A DNA stretch of 64,000 nt from Metellina segmentata (GCA_947359465.1 OX375873.1:134370899-134434898); one strand, 5' to 3'. Positions 1 to 11,236 are shown, counted from the first letter of the stretch. The notes: generated by a model not told the origin, from the sequence alone. Program-made: numbers and translations.

Positions 1-2
1 AT

Positions 3-2966
3 AAGTTAAATTTTGTGATAAATGAACATGGTTTTTCAGTTACGGGAATTAGACAAAATTGTGTTAGTGAAAATAATATTGTTGTTAATTATGTGTATGT
101 TAATCAGGTTAGTCAACAAACCGCAACGAAAAACAATTTCTCACCTATTGCAATGAGTAATGTGATCGCCCCCATAGAGGAAAAATACGATAGTCACAAC
201 AAAGTGAGACTCTCTATCTCCGATAGTCTAAACATTTCACCGGCTGCAGACAGTTATTGTAAAAATATCCGAGACTGTAAAATAAAAGCAACTGTCGAGA
301 ATGGAGGAAAATTGGTATACTTAGCAGAGATGGCTAATTGCGTCACTTTAAATGAGCTTGATGTTAGTCATGTGTTAGACAATAACAATAGGAATGAAGT
401 AATACAACTTATTCAGAAGTACGTACCACACAAAACCAAAACCACTAATTTAAAAATGACTTTGAATTTAACTGACGAATTACCCATTGCTCAAAGGCCT
501 CGTAGATTGGCATATATAGAACAACAATTTGTCGAGAATCAGATAGAAGAGTGGTTATGCGATAAAATTATTCGAGAAAGTAATTCAAATTTTGCATCTC
601 CGATTGTTTTGGCCAAGAAAAAATGCGGAAAATTCAGATTATGCATAGACTATCGCAAAATTAATCGCAAAATAATTAGAGATCACTACCCATTACCCTT
701 AATTGAAGAGGTATTAGACAGAGTAGAACATGCTCAGGTCTTCACGTCGCTTGACCTGAAGAATGGGTTTTTTCATGTTGACGTAGAAGAGAACAGTAAA
801 AAATATACTTCGTTCGTAACCCACCACGGTCAGTACGAATTCAACAAGGTCCCATTTGGCCTTAGTGTTTCCCCACAGACCTTTCAGAGATATATTTGCA
901 CAGTATTTAGAGATTTAATTAAAGACGGAACATTGCTCGTGTACATGGATGACGTAATCATTCCTGCCCAATCGGAAGAAGAAGGTCTGTTAAAACTAAA
1001 GAGAGTGCTAAAAGTCGCGACCGAATACGGTCTAGAATTCAATTTTGCGAAATGTCAGTTCTTGAAAAGAAAGATCGAATTTTTGGGTTATGTAATAGAA
1101 AGTGGTACTATTCGTCCATCGGAAACGAAAACCCTTGCGGTACAAAAATTTCCGGAGCCAACGAATGTTAAACAGCTACAAAGTTTTTTGGGATTAACCG
1201 GGTATTTTAGGAAATATATTGAAGGATATGCTAAAATTGCTCGACCATTAAGTGACTTACTTAAAGCGGAAAATAAATTTAATTTTGGTCCCTTACAAAA
1301 AGAGGCATTTAACATATTAAAAGAAAAATTAGCAAACCAGCCCGTTTTACACATTTTTAAGCGTGGTTCAAAGCTAGAATTGCATACTGATGCAAGTAGC
1401 GCGGGTTTCGGTGCCGTTCTGTTACAACAAGCAGACGACGAAACTTTACACCCTATCCATTATATGAGCCGTAAAACCACACCAACCCAGTCTAAATACA
1501 GTAGTTATGAACTAGAAGCCCTAGCAGTCATAGAAGCACTGAAGAAATTTAGAAATTATTTATTAGGTAACAAAATTAAGATCGTTACCGACTGTTCTGC
1601 TTTTCAGAAAACCCTTGAAAAGAGAGATCTGGCTCCTAAAGTAGCTAGATGGGCCATGTTTTTACAAGAATTTGACTACGAAATTATACACCGTCCAGGT
1701 AAACAAATGCAACATGTTGATTCATTGAGTCGTAATTCAGTAATGTTAGTGACGCATTCGCATGATGAATTAACAGCAAAAATCAAATTTGCACAACAGG
1801 GAGACGAACATATTCAAGCTTTAAGAAAGCTAATTGAGGAAAATGAGAGTCGAGATTATTTGATTAAACATGACATTGTGTATAAATACGAGAACGATCG
1901 TGAATTGCTGATGATTCCAAACAGCATGCAAACGGAATTGATACGCAATATCCATAGCCAAGGTCATTATGCTGTTGCCAAAACAGAAAGCATAATTAAA
2001 GAGAACTACTACATACCTCAGTTGCGAAAACAAATCGAGACTGTCATTGCAAACTGTATTGAGTGCATACTGTGTAACAGGAAACGTGGAAAAGGTGAAG
2101 GACTGCTAAATCCTATTCCCAAACAAAACATTCCTCTCCATACCTACCATGTGGATCATATTGGTCCAATGCCGTCTACGAATAAAAATTATAATCACAT
2201 CTTTACTGTTGTAGACGGATTCACCAAATTCGTTTGGCTGTATCCAGTCAAATCTACTACGACAAAAGAGGTCACAGACAAGCTGAAGCTGCAAAACAGT
2301 ACTTTCGGTAACCCTGTCCGAATCGTCAGTGACAAAGGGACAGCCTTCACTTCTAACGATTTCCAAACATACTGTCAAGAGGAGAACATTGAACACATAA
2401 CCATAACAACCGGGATACCTAGAGGAAATGGACAGGTGGAAAGAATCCACGAAATTCTCATACCAATACTGTCTAAGTTGTCCATCGATGATCCCACCAA
2501 GTGGTATAAGTATGTAGCCGCTGTGCAGAGAACGATCAATAGCACCATTTCCAGGAGTACGAAATATTCGCCCTTCGAACTTCTCACTGGAGTGAGACTG
2601 AGACACACAACTGATATAAAAATTAAGGAAATCTTAGACGAAGAGTATGTCAACACCATCATGTCAGAAAGAGAACGAATGAGAGAGATTGCTAAGGAAA
2701 ACATTTTTAAAATACAGGAAGAGAATAGAAAAACGTATAATAAACAACGAAAGAAAGCCAACACCTATAAACCAGGAGACTTGGTTGCAATACAAAAAAC
2801 TCAATTCGGAACTGGAATGAAATTACGTCCTAAATTTCTTGGCCCTTATCAGGTGACCAAAGTAAAGAACAACGATAGGTACGATGTTCAAAAAGTTGGG
2901 TGCCATGAAGGCCCAACCCAAACTTCAAGTGCAGCTGACTTTATGAAACTGTGGACTGTCACATAA
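3..2966 (+). CDS. Ty3/gypsy retrotransposon pol (RT, RNase H, integrase), 5' end cut by window
   Basis: This frame is open from the left edge to a TAA at 2964-2966, so the polyprotein begins outside the window and any start codon chosen here would be arbitrary. The reverse transcriptase has its catalytic YMDD at 942-953. RNase H follows, with the HTDAS block near 1383-1397. The integrase has a His/Cys zinc finger (H..H..C..C, about 1950-2075) and a catalytic triad with D codons at 2154 and 2331 and an E codon at 2439; 35 residues separate the last two, the retroviral-type DD35E. The order RT-RNase H-integrase is that of Ty3/gypsy, not copia. No stop or frameshift is present. Gag and most of the protease should lie to the left. 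No env-like frame follows, only an AT-rich stretch and the 3' LTR. Confidence 0.93.
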   Translation, partial: KLNFVINEHGFSVTGIRQNCVSENNIVVNYVYVNQVSQQTATKNNFSPIAMSNVIAPIEEKYDSHNKVRLSISDSLNISPAADSYCKNIRDCKIKATVENGGKLVYLAEMANCVTLNELDVSHVLDNNNRNEVIQLIQKYVPHKTKTTNLKMTLNLTDELPIAQRPRRLAYIEQQFVENQIEEWLCDKIIRESNSNFASPIVLAKKKCGKFRLCIDYRKINRKIIRDHYPLPLIEEVLDRVEHAQVFTSLDLKNGFFHVDVEENSKKYTSFVTHHGQYEFNKVPFGLSVSPQTFQRYICTVFRDLIKDGTLLVYMDDVIIPAQSEEEGLLKLKRVLKVATEYGLEFNFAKCQFLKRKIEFLGYVIESGTIRPSETKTLAVQKFPEPTNVKQLQSFLGLTGYFRKYIEGYAKIARPLSDLLKAENKFNFGPLQKEAFNILKEKLANQPVLHIFKRGSKLELHTDASSAGFGAVLLQQADDETLHPIHYMSRKTTPTQSKYSSYELEALAVIEALKKFRNYLLGNKIKIVTDCSAFQKTLEKRDLAPKVARWAMFLQEFDYEIIHRPGKQMQHVDSLSRNSVMLVTHSHDELTAKIKFAQQGDEHIQALRKLIEENESRDYLIKHDIVYKYENDRELLMIPNSMQTELIRNIHSQGHYAVAKTESIIKENYYIPQLRKQIETVIANCIECILCNRKRGKGEGLLNPIPKQNIPLHTYHVDHIGPMPSTNKNYNHIFTVVDGFTKFVWLYPVKSTTTKEVTDKLKLQNSTFGNPVRIVSDKGTAFTSNDFQTYCQEENIEHITITTGIPRGNGQVERIHEILIPILSKLSIDDPTKWYKYVAAVQRTINSTISRSTKYSPFELLTGVRLRHTTDIKIKEILDEEYVNTIMSERERMREIAKENIFKIQEENRKTYNKQRKKANTYKPGDLVAIQKTQFGTGMKLRPKFLGPYQVTKVKNNDRYDVQKVGCHEGPTQTSSAADFMKLWTVT

Positions 2967-3217
2967 ATTTCATTTATTAAATTTAATTGAATATTTTCAT
3001 TTGATATAATTTTAATATTTTTAAAAAGTATTGTGTTTCATTTAGTAACATTGTGTTTAAAAAGTATTGTTTCATCAATTTATGTTTATAGTATAGTAGA
3101 AAATATTTGTTTTTGTGTATTTTAGTATTTTTCATGTAATTGAGGTCTGCTGGTTCTTGATGTGGTCATGAGGCTTGGTGAAGTCTGTGAGGACACAGGA
3201 CTAGCAGGAGGGCCGAG

Positions 3218-3566
3218 TGTAGAATCGGAAATCGCTTCTCGCGAGGAATCATGTCCATGACCTCAATACACAGCAAGTGCTTGCACGTGTGAGGCTCCAG
3301 AAGCTAACGCAAACGAGCGATTTTACGAAACCTATAAATATATGTGATCCCTGAATGCGGGACGATTCTTATGCTGGAAGCTGAGTGCTTCAGTCGAGCA
3401 GATTCGCTCGTTATTGTCCGCGGGTGGCGTTCCCGTGATGACATTGTAATCCAGAAATTATGTTTGATATATTTCATTGTATATAATTCACTATCATTTA
3501 GTAGTAAAATTTAACAAAGTTTAATCGTGTTGTTCCGACTATTTAATCATACCCCACCGAGCCAAT

Positions 3567-3572
<6 letters not shown>
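3218..3572 (+). mobile_element. 3' LTR of the gypsy-type element
   Basis: The segment is bounded by TGTAG at 3218-3222 and CTACA at 3568-3572, a perfect 5-bp inverted terminus of TG...CA type. A purine-rich tract (3206-3217) directly precedes it, as expected for the plus-strand primer. It contains a TATA-like box near 3333. The right end abuts a TA microsatellite. The 5' LTR is outside the window, so identity between the LTRs and the target duplication cannot be checked. About 250 bp of AT-rich non-coding sequence lies between the pol stop and the LTR. Confidence 0.7.

Positions 3573-3624
<52 letters not shown>
3573..3624. repeat. (TA)n microsatellite
   Basis: This is an uninterrupted TA dinucleotide run between the gypsy LTR and the mariner-type transposon. 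It resumes at 5128-5146 on the other side of that transposon, so the element inserted into the repeat. Confidence 0.97.
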
Positions 3625-3627
<3 letters not shown>

Positions 3628-5127
3628 GGTGGTCCCGAATTCATGGTACAAACTTTAATGGTAGGTACAGGACATTGTAACAATGATTTATTGTATAGGA
3701 ATGTATAGTCGCAAGTGACGCGGTGAGGCGAAAACAGGGGAAATAACGGCCGAAAGGAAAAACAAAGATTTTATTGAAAGCGTTGTTGACAAGTGTCATG
3801 TTTACAGTAATTGTTCAAAATTGCGTCCACCAGTATCGATACATGCTTGACAGCGTCGGTGGAGCGATTGGCGTACACGTTCAAAGATGACTGGTATTTC
3901 ACGCACACCTGCAGCAGCTACAGATAAGCGAGCGACGAGATCCTCATCTGAGTCAACTGGAGTCTCATAAACAAGATGCTTTAGATGTCCCCATAAAAAG
4001 TAATCGAGGCTCGATAAATCGGGAGATCGGGGTGGCCAAGGGACTGGTCCACCACGCCCAATCCATCGAGTACCAAACGTGGCATTCAGGTAATTCCGTA
4101 CATCAATGCTGAAGTGTGCTGGAGCCCCATCGTGCTGAAACCACATGCGGTTACGAATGGCGATCGGAACATCATGCAGCAGTTGTGGTAACACTTCTTT
4201 CAGAAAAATAAGATAGCTTCCGCCAGTGAGCCGCGTGGGTAGTAAGTATGGGCCAATCAACAAGTCGTTCACAATACCAGCCCACACATTAATACTGAAA
4301 CGTTGTTGAAACGCATGTCGACGCGTTGCATGTGGATTATCGGTTGCCCACACATGGGAATTGTGCGCATTAAAGACACCCTCGCGTGAAAATGTCGCTT
4401 CATCTGTAAATAGCGCATAATCTACGAAATCCGGCTGCAACGCACATTGCTGCATCACCCACAGGCAGAAGTTCACGCGGCGAGGATAATCTGCCGGATT
4501 CAATGCTTGTACTTTCTGAAAATGGAAGGGGTGTAAGCGATTTTCGTTTAACACTCTGCATACAGTCTGATGACTCACACCTACGTCACGCGCAACAGTT
4601 CTTGTGCTTGACTCGGGTCTATCAGCCACAATGTTCAAGATGCTTTCTTCCAGCCTTGGAGTGCGTACAGCTCTTACTCGACCAGCGCCATGTCTGTTGA
4701 CGTCGAACGCACCTGTTTCACAAAGTTGACGATGTAACCGTTGAAAAATTCTATGATCCGGCATTCGTCGATCAGGATACTCCGCGCGATACATTCGTAA
4801 CGCAGCTCTGCCGTTACCATTTGCACGGCCGTACATGTAATGCATGTCTGCTTTTTCTGCATACGTAAAGTCACCCATCGTCTACGGCAGCACAATTGTG
4901 AATGGCGCTTTTCCCTACTGCGATGCATCATGTTCAACAGCGGCTAGACATCTACTGCCCTCTACCGGCAATGATACCAACCGATCACTCCATTTCTCTT
5001 TCCTTTTATTTCCCCTGTTTACGCCTCACCGCGTCACTTGCGACTATACATTCCTATACAATAAATCATTGTTACAATGTCCTGTACCTACCATTAAAGT
5101 TTGTACCATGAATTCGGGACCACCCTG
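3625..5127 (-). mobile_element. Apparently intact Tc1/mariner-superfamily transposon with 122-bp TIRs
   Basis: The element is 1503 bp and flanked by TA on both sides. Its terminal inverted repeats begin CAGGGTGGTCCCGAATTC and run about 122 bp (3625-3746 and 5006-5127). Read by eye they differ at one base (GCGAAAAC against GCGTAAAC), which points to a recent insertion. The single transposase gene runs on the minus strand between the TIRs without interruption. Confidence 0.93.
3802..4878 (-). CDS. Tc1/mariner-superfamily transposase (DUF4817-type helix-turn-helix plus DDE domain)
   Basis: This 358-residue frame has an ATG start and no internal stops. The N-terminal third contains helix-turn-helix-like segments that would bind the TIRs, including the VSHQTVCRVL stretch. 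The catalytic core has the first acid in FTDEATFS, the second in WFQHDGAPAH and the third in PRSPDLSSLDYFLWG. I count 36 residues between the second and third D, so it is a D..D..D enzyme rather than the Tc1 DD34E. The family is widespread in arthropods and is usually found as decayed copies. Here length, frame and TIRs are all preserved, so it could encode an active transposase. A degraded relative lies at 51892-52131. Confidence 0.92.
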   Translation of the reverse strand: MGDFTYAEKADMHYMYGRANGNGRAALRMYRAEYPDRRMPDHRIFQRLHRQLCETGAFDVNRHGAGRVRAVRTPRLEESILNIVADRPESSTRTVARDVGVSHQTVCRVLNENRLHPFHFQKVQALNPADYPRRVNFCLWVMQQCALQPDFVDYALFTDEATFSREGVFNAHNSHVWATDNPHATRRHAFQQRFSINVWAGIVNDLLIGPYLLPTRLTGGSYLIFLKEVLPQLLHDVPIAIRNRMWFQHDGAPAHFSIDVRNYLNATFGTRWIGRGGPVPWPPRSPDLSSLDYFLWGHLKHLVYETPVDSDEDLVARLSVAAAGVREIPVIFERVRQSLHRRCQACIDTGGRNFEQLL

Positions 5128-5321
5128 TATATATATATATATATAATGTAGTTACAGGTATGTGTACGCACAATTTAGTTAAGGTATATTTAATGAGAGA
5201 AATCTATTCTTTGTCAGATTTTTTTTTAATATCAAGTTTATATTTTCAGTATTTATTTGTTTAACGCATTTTGCAGTCAATTCATTTCCGAGTTTATTTC
5301 TATTGGTAGACTTTACAAAAT

Positions 5322-7133
5322 TCATCGAAGAAAGTATTTTTCACCTGAATACGTGGATCCAAACATCGTTAAAAGAGCATTAGCAAGTTTCTTCATTGAT
5401 ATAAAATTATTTGGTAAATAATCCCACACGGTTAATATAATATTTTCAATTTTTAGTGTGGGATCATTAAAATTTACACTAAGTTCAGTCATTTTCCCTT
5501 CTACTTCGGAAATCAAGTTATAAAATTTATTTTTCTAAACTATGCTTCTTTGAAATTCAACTAATTTCATTTCTAAATCATGGATACCTAGTCACTTAAA
5601 TTTGGAACTCCATTGTTTCGAATTTATTTTGTATGGATATAAAATAAAGTGAAATGTATTTTCCATACTTTTAAATTGATTAAATCTCTCCCCAAAGGCT
5701 TGTTTTATCTCCTGTATAATCATTAAATATTTTCTGATTGCATTTTCTTGAACATCAAGCGTATTTTCCATTGATGTGTTTTGAAAATGTTTTTGTAGTC
5801 GAGGAAAATATTTCATGATTTCCATTTCCAAATCTCTAGTAAAGATGTCAAGTTTCCTTATAAATATCCTAATATTCTCAAACATCATTCAAATAATATG
5901 TCCTTTTCCTTGAAGTTTTTTATTCAGTTCATTAAAATGTGAGTGATGTCGCATAAAAACATAAAATCATTTAACCAATCTATATTTGAAAATTCGTCAA
6001 AATTATTATTTTTTCATTCAAAAGAGCTTAGTTTCTTCTAATAAAATGACAAACCGATTAAGAACTTGACCGGAACTGAACCATCGAACATTGTATGTCC
6101 AAAATCCCTGAATTATTTGCACCCAACTTCCTCTAATAACTGCGCAAATTGTCTTTTATTAAGACCTCTTGCGTTTTTAAAGTTGATGACTTTTATTACA
6201 GCTGGAATTACATTGGAAAATGTTTTAAACCTTGCTGAACACATGGAACTTGCTGGTGTATTAAACAATGTAATTCAATCGGAGGATGTGTAATATTTTG
6301 CTTACGATACTGGATAAAACCAATATCCCCCCCCACACACACACACTTTATTATTAGGTTCAGTGTCCGTTGTTACAGAAACAATTTTCAGTAGGTCAAT
6401 ATCCATTTCTTTAAATGGAATACCAAATTATTTAGAAATATGAAGACCGGTACACTTCCCTTTCAGCGTTATAAGTTTTATTACCTCTTTAATTATATTG
6501 TCTGCTTTATATCTAGCAAAAACGGCGTACTGTGCATAACCATTTACATCGTTACTCTCATCTAAAACAATTGAATATATTTCTGCATAATTTATGTCTT
6601 TATGTTTTTTCGAACAAATTTTCCTTTCTAATTCTATTATTCGATCTTTAATTGTATTTCGACTTATTGGTAACACATTTATACGCTTTAGAATCAAGTC
6701 TTTTTCTTTAAAATCTGAAAAAAAAGTAGTACTGCATTCTGAAAACGCTTGTTTTAAAACTCTCCTTCTGAAAAAGATTTCCAGTGGCGAGCAATGCACT
6801 GGGCAACTTCAAAACTAGCAGCTGTAATGTTATATTTTGGAATCAAAGTTTTTTTTTTAAAGACTGGGGTTTGGGAATAAATATCTTTTTTTTCTTTTAT
6901 AGAAAATATGTTTATTTTTCTTCATCTGTTGAAAGGCCGAGATTAGAATGTAACTTTTCAAAATGTCTTTTTACGTTGTATGTACGTGAAGTGACTTTTT
7001 CTTTACAATTTACACACACAGTCATTTTATTCCTTTCAATCACACCATATTTATCAAAACATTCTGTTTGATACGGTCTTGAACTTATATCGTTTGTTTT
7101 TATTTTTTTTAACCGCCGGCATTTATAATACAA
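5322..7133 (-). pseudogene. Decayed hAT-type transposase (BED finger, ZBED/GTF2IRD2-like)
   Basis: Four minus-strand pieces lie in the order expected of one protein. 7133-6912 carries a BED-like zinc finger (CVNCKEKV followed by KRHFEKLH). 6799-6428 carries a core segment with the VLDESNDV motif typical of hAT enzymes of the ZBED5/GTF2IRD2 group. 5888-5592 and 5516-5322 carry C-terminal helical parts. Stops and frameshifts separate the pieces. I could not define terminal inverted repeats. The assignment rests on motif order and on resemblance to the second decayed copy at 37214-38937. Confidence 0.72.
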
Positions 7134-7580
7134 TAATTTAGAAGAAATTTCTTATCAACGTATTTGATACACACATGTAGATAAGAAACTTTAAAAATAA
7201 AAATAATAATTATGTTGAATTGTTAAATACTTTTTGACGCTTACGACAAGATTGCCATTTAGTTCAGAATTGGTACATCTTCCCACTCTACGATGGAACG
7301 AATATGCATGAGTTTATAACTAACTGCTATGAGTCACACACGCTTCGCGAAAAAAGAACGAAACCCGACGTTTTACCACTATGTACGTCATACACAGGTA
7401 CAGTGATACCATAGAAAATTATCTAGCCAGTGTTAACTTACAAAAAATTTATAAATTTGGCCTTTCTTAATATTTTTTATTGTCTGTACTCTCTTTTATT
7501 ATATAAAACTAGGAAAGCTACCCATTCCGAGATTTGGGATGTGTAGTTTAACACTCGATTACTGTCCTAAAAAAACGTAC
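7134..7580. other. No gene seen
   Basis: This is AT-rich sequence between the hAT remnant and the left limit of the palindrome. I see no coding frame or repeat structure here. Confidence 0.5.
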
Positions 7581-9445
7581 GTAAAAAAATATTTTTTCTT
7601 TTATTTGAAAACTTTGCAAAACCAATACTATGAACATGTTTCCTTGTAAATTTTTTTAACTGAACCAAATAAAACTCACCCATATACCACAGAAGTACAA
7701 CACGGGACTTACAGAAGTAAGTTGATTAAACAAAGAAACAGTGGAACAAAGTTAATTAAACTTACAAAGTTGGATGACTTTAACAAATGAGTAGAAACGC
7801 AAATAACTCCTTGTTCATTTGAAGAAGGTATAATTGAATTGAAATCAAACCATATATTATATTTTAATTATTCTTTCCTTGTCATATTATTTTTTTTATT
7901 TAAATAAATCTGTCTGAAATTTAGTGATTTAATTTTTTAGATTTACAAACTATTTTTTAAATGAAATTTTCTTTGATTTAGTGTAAAATGTTAAGATGCT
8001 TTTACACCAAAATTAGATATTATTACACATATTTTAATAATGATTTTAAAAAAATACGATTGAAACATATAAATTAGCTATTATTATAAATTAGCAAAAT
8101 TGAATTATTTATTTAGGGGAACAAATCTTTGCCTTTTGTTGAACATATATTAGTATCTTTGACTAGTATCAGATTTTTTAAAAATTGACGAAGATATCCT
8201 TTATGAGGGGATTTAACTCAATAGGTCTTATAATTTTACACTTAAGAGTAACACATCAGTATAGTGTTTAGGAAAATGAATAACCATTATGTAAATATGA
8301 AGCCAAAATTTCCAAGCATGTCTCTGCTCAATAAACGCCTATCTACGTATAGAGATTGGCCACGCACAAACTTTGACTTTTGGGACCTGGCCGAAAACGG
8401 ATTGATTTATACGGGTATAAAGGACAGGGTCAGGTGTTATTGGTGTGGCGAAGGGCTTGAAAATTGGCAAGGAGATGATGTAGTGAGACACGAACACATA
8501 AAGTTTTATCCAAAATGTTTGGTAGCCCAACAACAACAAATGGTTGCTGACCCTATATCAAAAAGAACACCAACAGATGAAATTGGACAGGTGGATAAAA
8601 TCAAGAATAATAGCAATGTTTTTATAAAACCCGATGTAAAACCTTACCCCTCAAACAACATCAAGTACGAACGACTTTGTAAAATTTGTTTGGAATCGGA
8701 AATGGATGCTACTTTACAGCCTTGCGGTCATCTGGTGACATGCATGAGATGTGTGAAAGGTCTCTTAACGTGTCCTATGTGCCGAACCAATATTTTACAT
8801 AAAATTAAAACGTACATTTGTTACTAAACGTTATCTACCCTTTGTCAATTCAAGTAGTAGATGCAATTCTAGTGACTAACTGAACATGGCGTGAAAGAAT
8901 TCTATAAGAGTGATATTTTGAGTTTAATGTTATGAAATTAACACATGTGCGGTAGCAAAAAGACTAATAAGGAAGTTAGAAACTACTAAAAAAATTATAA
9001 GACTTTCTATCAAGGACTTGTAATAAAATCGTGTAGGAAAGACATATTTAATATAGTTAGAAGGGGTAAAATAACTATTTTGCTTATTTGTTGTTTGTTC
9101 ATTACATGCTAAACCTATTTTGGATAGAGGAATTTTAAAGTGCCTTAAAAAGGAATTACAAATTGCTTTAAGAAAGATATGTGTAAAAGTACTCTGTAAT
9201 GCAAGAAAGCTGAAAATAAATATTATTCATATTTTGAGATTTTTTCCCTTTTTATTTTCTATCTGATTTTTTTCTGCATGACTTTTTTTTTTATTGTTCT
9301 TAATAAACTTTTATTTTGCTTTTTCCTTTAAAAAAACATCGTAATTTATTTTGTTACAGCTTATTTTTTACTGCTAAACTTTTTTTTGTTCATTGCGTAA
9401 TTTTTTTGCCTCTTAACTTTGTTACTGTTGAATTTTGTTTTGTTT
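7581..9445 (+). repeat. Left arm of a large imperfect palindrome
   Basis: The arm is repeated in inverted orientation at 10073-14017 and carries the first BIR-RING gene. Matching blocks include 7585-8100 with 13511-14017, and 8101-9445 with 10073-11419. The left limit is fuzzy, because similarity may continue to about 7560. The two arms differ by scattered substitutions, small indels and a 2.1-kb segment (11420-13511) present only on the right. Confidence 0.88.
8276..8827 (+). CDS. BIR-RING protein (inhibitor-of-apoptosis-like), copy 1
   Basis: The first ATG in frame is at 8276 and gives 183 residues. The frame is also open through a GTG at 8264. Residues about 20-82 form a complete BIR domain, with zinc ligands C54, C57, H74 and C81 in the spacing C-x2-C-x16-H-x6-C. 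A polar linker follows. Residues 135-169 form a C3HC4 RING finger (C135, C138, C150, H152, C156, C159, C166, C169), and the protein ends soon after, as IAP ubiquitin ligases do. One BIR plus RING is shorter than typical arthropod IAPs, which have two or three BIRs. The usual family role is binding caspases or signalling adaptors and ubiquitinating them; here that is inferred from the domains only. No intron interrupts it. Confidence 0.88.
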   Translation: MNNHYVNMKPKFPSMSLLNKRLSTYRDWPRTNFDFWDLAENGLIYTGIKDRVRCYWCGEGLENWQGDDVVRHEHIKFYPKCLVAQQQQMVADPISKRTPTDEIGQVDKIKNNSNVFIKPDVKPYPSNNIKYERLCKICLESEMDATLQPCGHLVTCMRCVKGLLTCPMCRTNILHKIKTYICY

Positions 9446-9721
9446 TTGTCAAAAATGGTTTTCCTGATGAAAGTTACAAACTTTACTGCATTGATACTGG
9501 TAAATCTGAATGTTGGAGAGAAGTTATAGCTTCTCTCTGCAAGTGCCTAAAGGAAAATCGTGGTAAATAATATTACTATTCTTTTTATTGCTTAGGTTGT
9601 AAGAATGAAATTGTCAATCAATCTGTACATGCATGAATGAAGATGAATGTTGACGTACGCTTTTGCAAATTTTTCACCCTTGCTTTATGTGCTGTTAACT
9701 GGAAAGAGTTTGCTATTCATT

Positions 9722-9757
<36 letters not shown>

Positions 9758-10072
9758 AATAAATTGTTAAACTTTTATGACATTATATTAGAAGGCAACT
9801 TTTTTGAAAATTTGAATACAACAGATATTTTCAATACTGTTAAAGAAATGTAAGTAAAAGACCTGTAAGATATGTTATAACAATTGTATTAACTGTTTTA
9901 CCGATTCCTATGTTTTCAATAAATATTTTATCTTCAATCCAGTGTTGTCAAAAATATATTCCACACAACAATTATAGTATTTTTTTGATAATGTTAAAAA
10001 AAAAAAATTAAATAAGAAAAAAAAGTTAAACAATGGAAAAAAAAAACAGTAAAAAAAAAGTTAAGTGGTAAC
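9446..10072. other. Spacer at the centre of the palindrome
   Basis: This 627-bp stretch separates the arms and has no inverted partner. It holds an (AG)n run at 9727-9756. Towards 9990-10150 it becomes a low-complexity A-rich stretch in which short GTTAA and CAGTAAC motifs recur. A short open frame at 9316-9570 crosses the inner left boundary. It is T-rich and matches nothing I recognise. Confidence 0.6.
9727..9756. repeat. (AG)n microsatellite
   Basis: This is a simple AG dinucleotide run in the palindrome spacer. Confidence 0.95.
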
Positions 10073-10684
10073 AAAACAAAATTTAACAGTAACAAAGTTA
10101 AGCGGCAAAAAAATTAGGCAATGAACAAAAAAAGGTTAGCAGTAAAAAATAAGCTGTAACAAAATAAATTACGATGTTTTTTTAAAGGAAAAAGCAAAAT
10201 AAAAGTTTATTAAGAACAATAAAAAAAAAGTCATGCAGAAAAAAATCAGATAGAAAATAAAAAGGGAAAAAATCTCAAAATATGAATAATATTTATTTTC
10301 AGCTTTCTTGCATAACAGAGTACTTTTACACATATCTTTCTTAAAGCAATTTGTAATTCCTTTTTAAGGCACTTTAAAATTCCTCTATCCAAAATAGGTT
10401 TAGCATGTAATGAACAAACAACAAATAAGCAAAATAGTTATTTTACCCCTTCTAACTATATTAAATATGTCTTTCCTACACGATTTTATTACAAGTCCTT
10501 GATAGAAAGTCTTATAATTTTTTTAGTAGTTTCTAACTTCCTTATTAGTCTTTTTGCTACCGCACATGTGTTAATTTCATAACATTAAACTCAAAATATC
10601 ACTCTTATAGAATTCTTTCACGCCATGTTCAGTTAGTCACTAGAATTGCATCTACTACTTGAATTGACAAAGGGTAGATAACGT

Positions 10685-11236
10685 TTAGTAACAAATGTAC
10701 GTTTTAATTTTATGTAAAATATTGGTTCGGCACATAGGACACGTTAAGAGACCTTTCACACATCTCATGCATGTCACCAGATGACCGCAAGGCTGTAAAG
10801 TAGCATCCATTTCCGATTCCAAACAAATTTTACAAAGTCGTTCGTCCTTGATGTTGTTTGAGGGGTAAGGTTTTACATCGGGTTTTATAAAAACATTGCT
10901 ATTATTCTTGATTTCCTCCACCTGTACAATTTCATCTGTTGGTGTTCTTTTTGATATAGGGTCAGCAACCATTTGTTGTTGTTGGGCTACCAAACATTTT
11001 GGATAAAACTTTATGTGTTCGTGTCTCACTACATCATCTCCTTGCCAATTTTCAAGCCCTTCGCCACACCAATAACACCTGACCCTGTCCTTTATACCCG
11101 TATAAATCAATCCGTTTTCGGCCAGGTCCCAAAAGTCAAAGTTTGTGCGTGGCCAATCTCTATACGTAGATAGGCGTTTATTGAGCATAGACATGCTTGG
11201 AAATTTTGGCTTCATATTTACATAATGGTTATTCAT
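10685..11236 (-). CDS. BIR-RING protein (inhibitor-of-apoptosis-like), copy 2
   Basis: This is a 183-residue minus-strand copy of the gene at 8276-8827, read from the equivalent ATG. It differs from copy 1 at five positions: L17M, G104V, D107E, K108E and Y131D in ATG-based numbering. All four BIR zinc ligands and all eight RING ligands are kept. The changes cluster in the linker and just before the RING. Preservation of both frames suggests recent duplication, selection, or both. The genes point towards each other across the palindrome centre. Confidence 0.88.
   Translation of the reverse strand: MNNHYVNMKPKFPSMSMLNKRLSTYRDWPRTNFDFWDLAENGLIYTGIKDRVRCYWCGEGLENWQGDDVVRHEHIKFYPKCLVAQQQQMVADPISKRTPTDEIVQVEEIKNNSNVFIKPDVKPYPSNNIKDERLCKICLESEMDATLQPCGHLVTCMRCVKGLLTCPMCRTNILHKIKTYICY

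Noticed and set aside
2106..2764. Long minus-strand frames within gypsy pol
   Set aside because: They are antisense to the conserved integrase, with no domains.
3026..3217. Alternative LTR starts at TGTGTTTC (about 3034) or TGTAATTG (3135)
   Set aside because: Neither follows a purine tract, and the TGTAG at 3218 pairs perfectly with CTACA at the end.
9316..9570. 84-codon open frame across the inner palindrome boundary
   Set aside because: It is T-rich, crosses from arm to spacer, and has no counterpart in the other arm.
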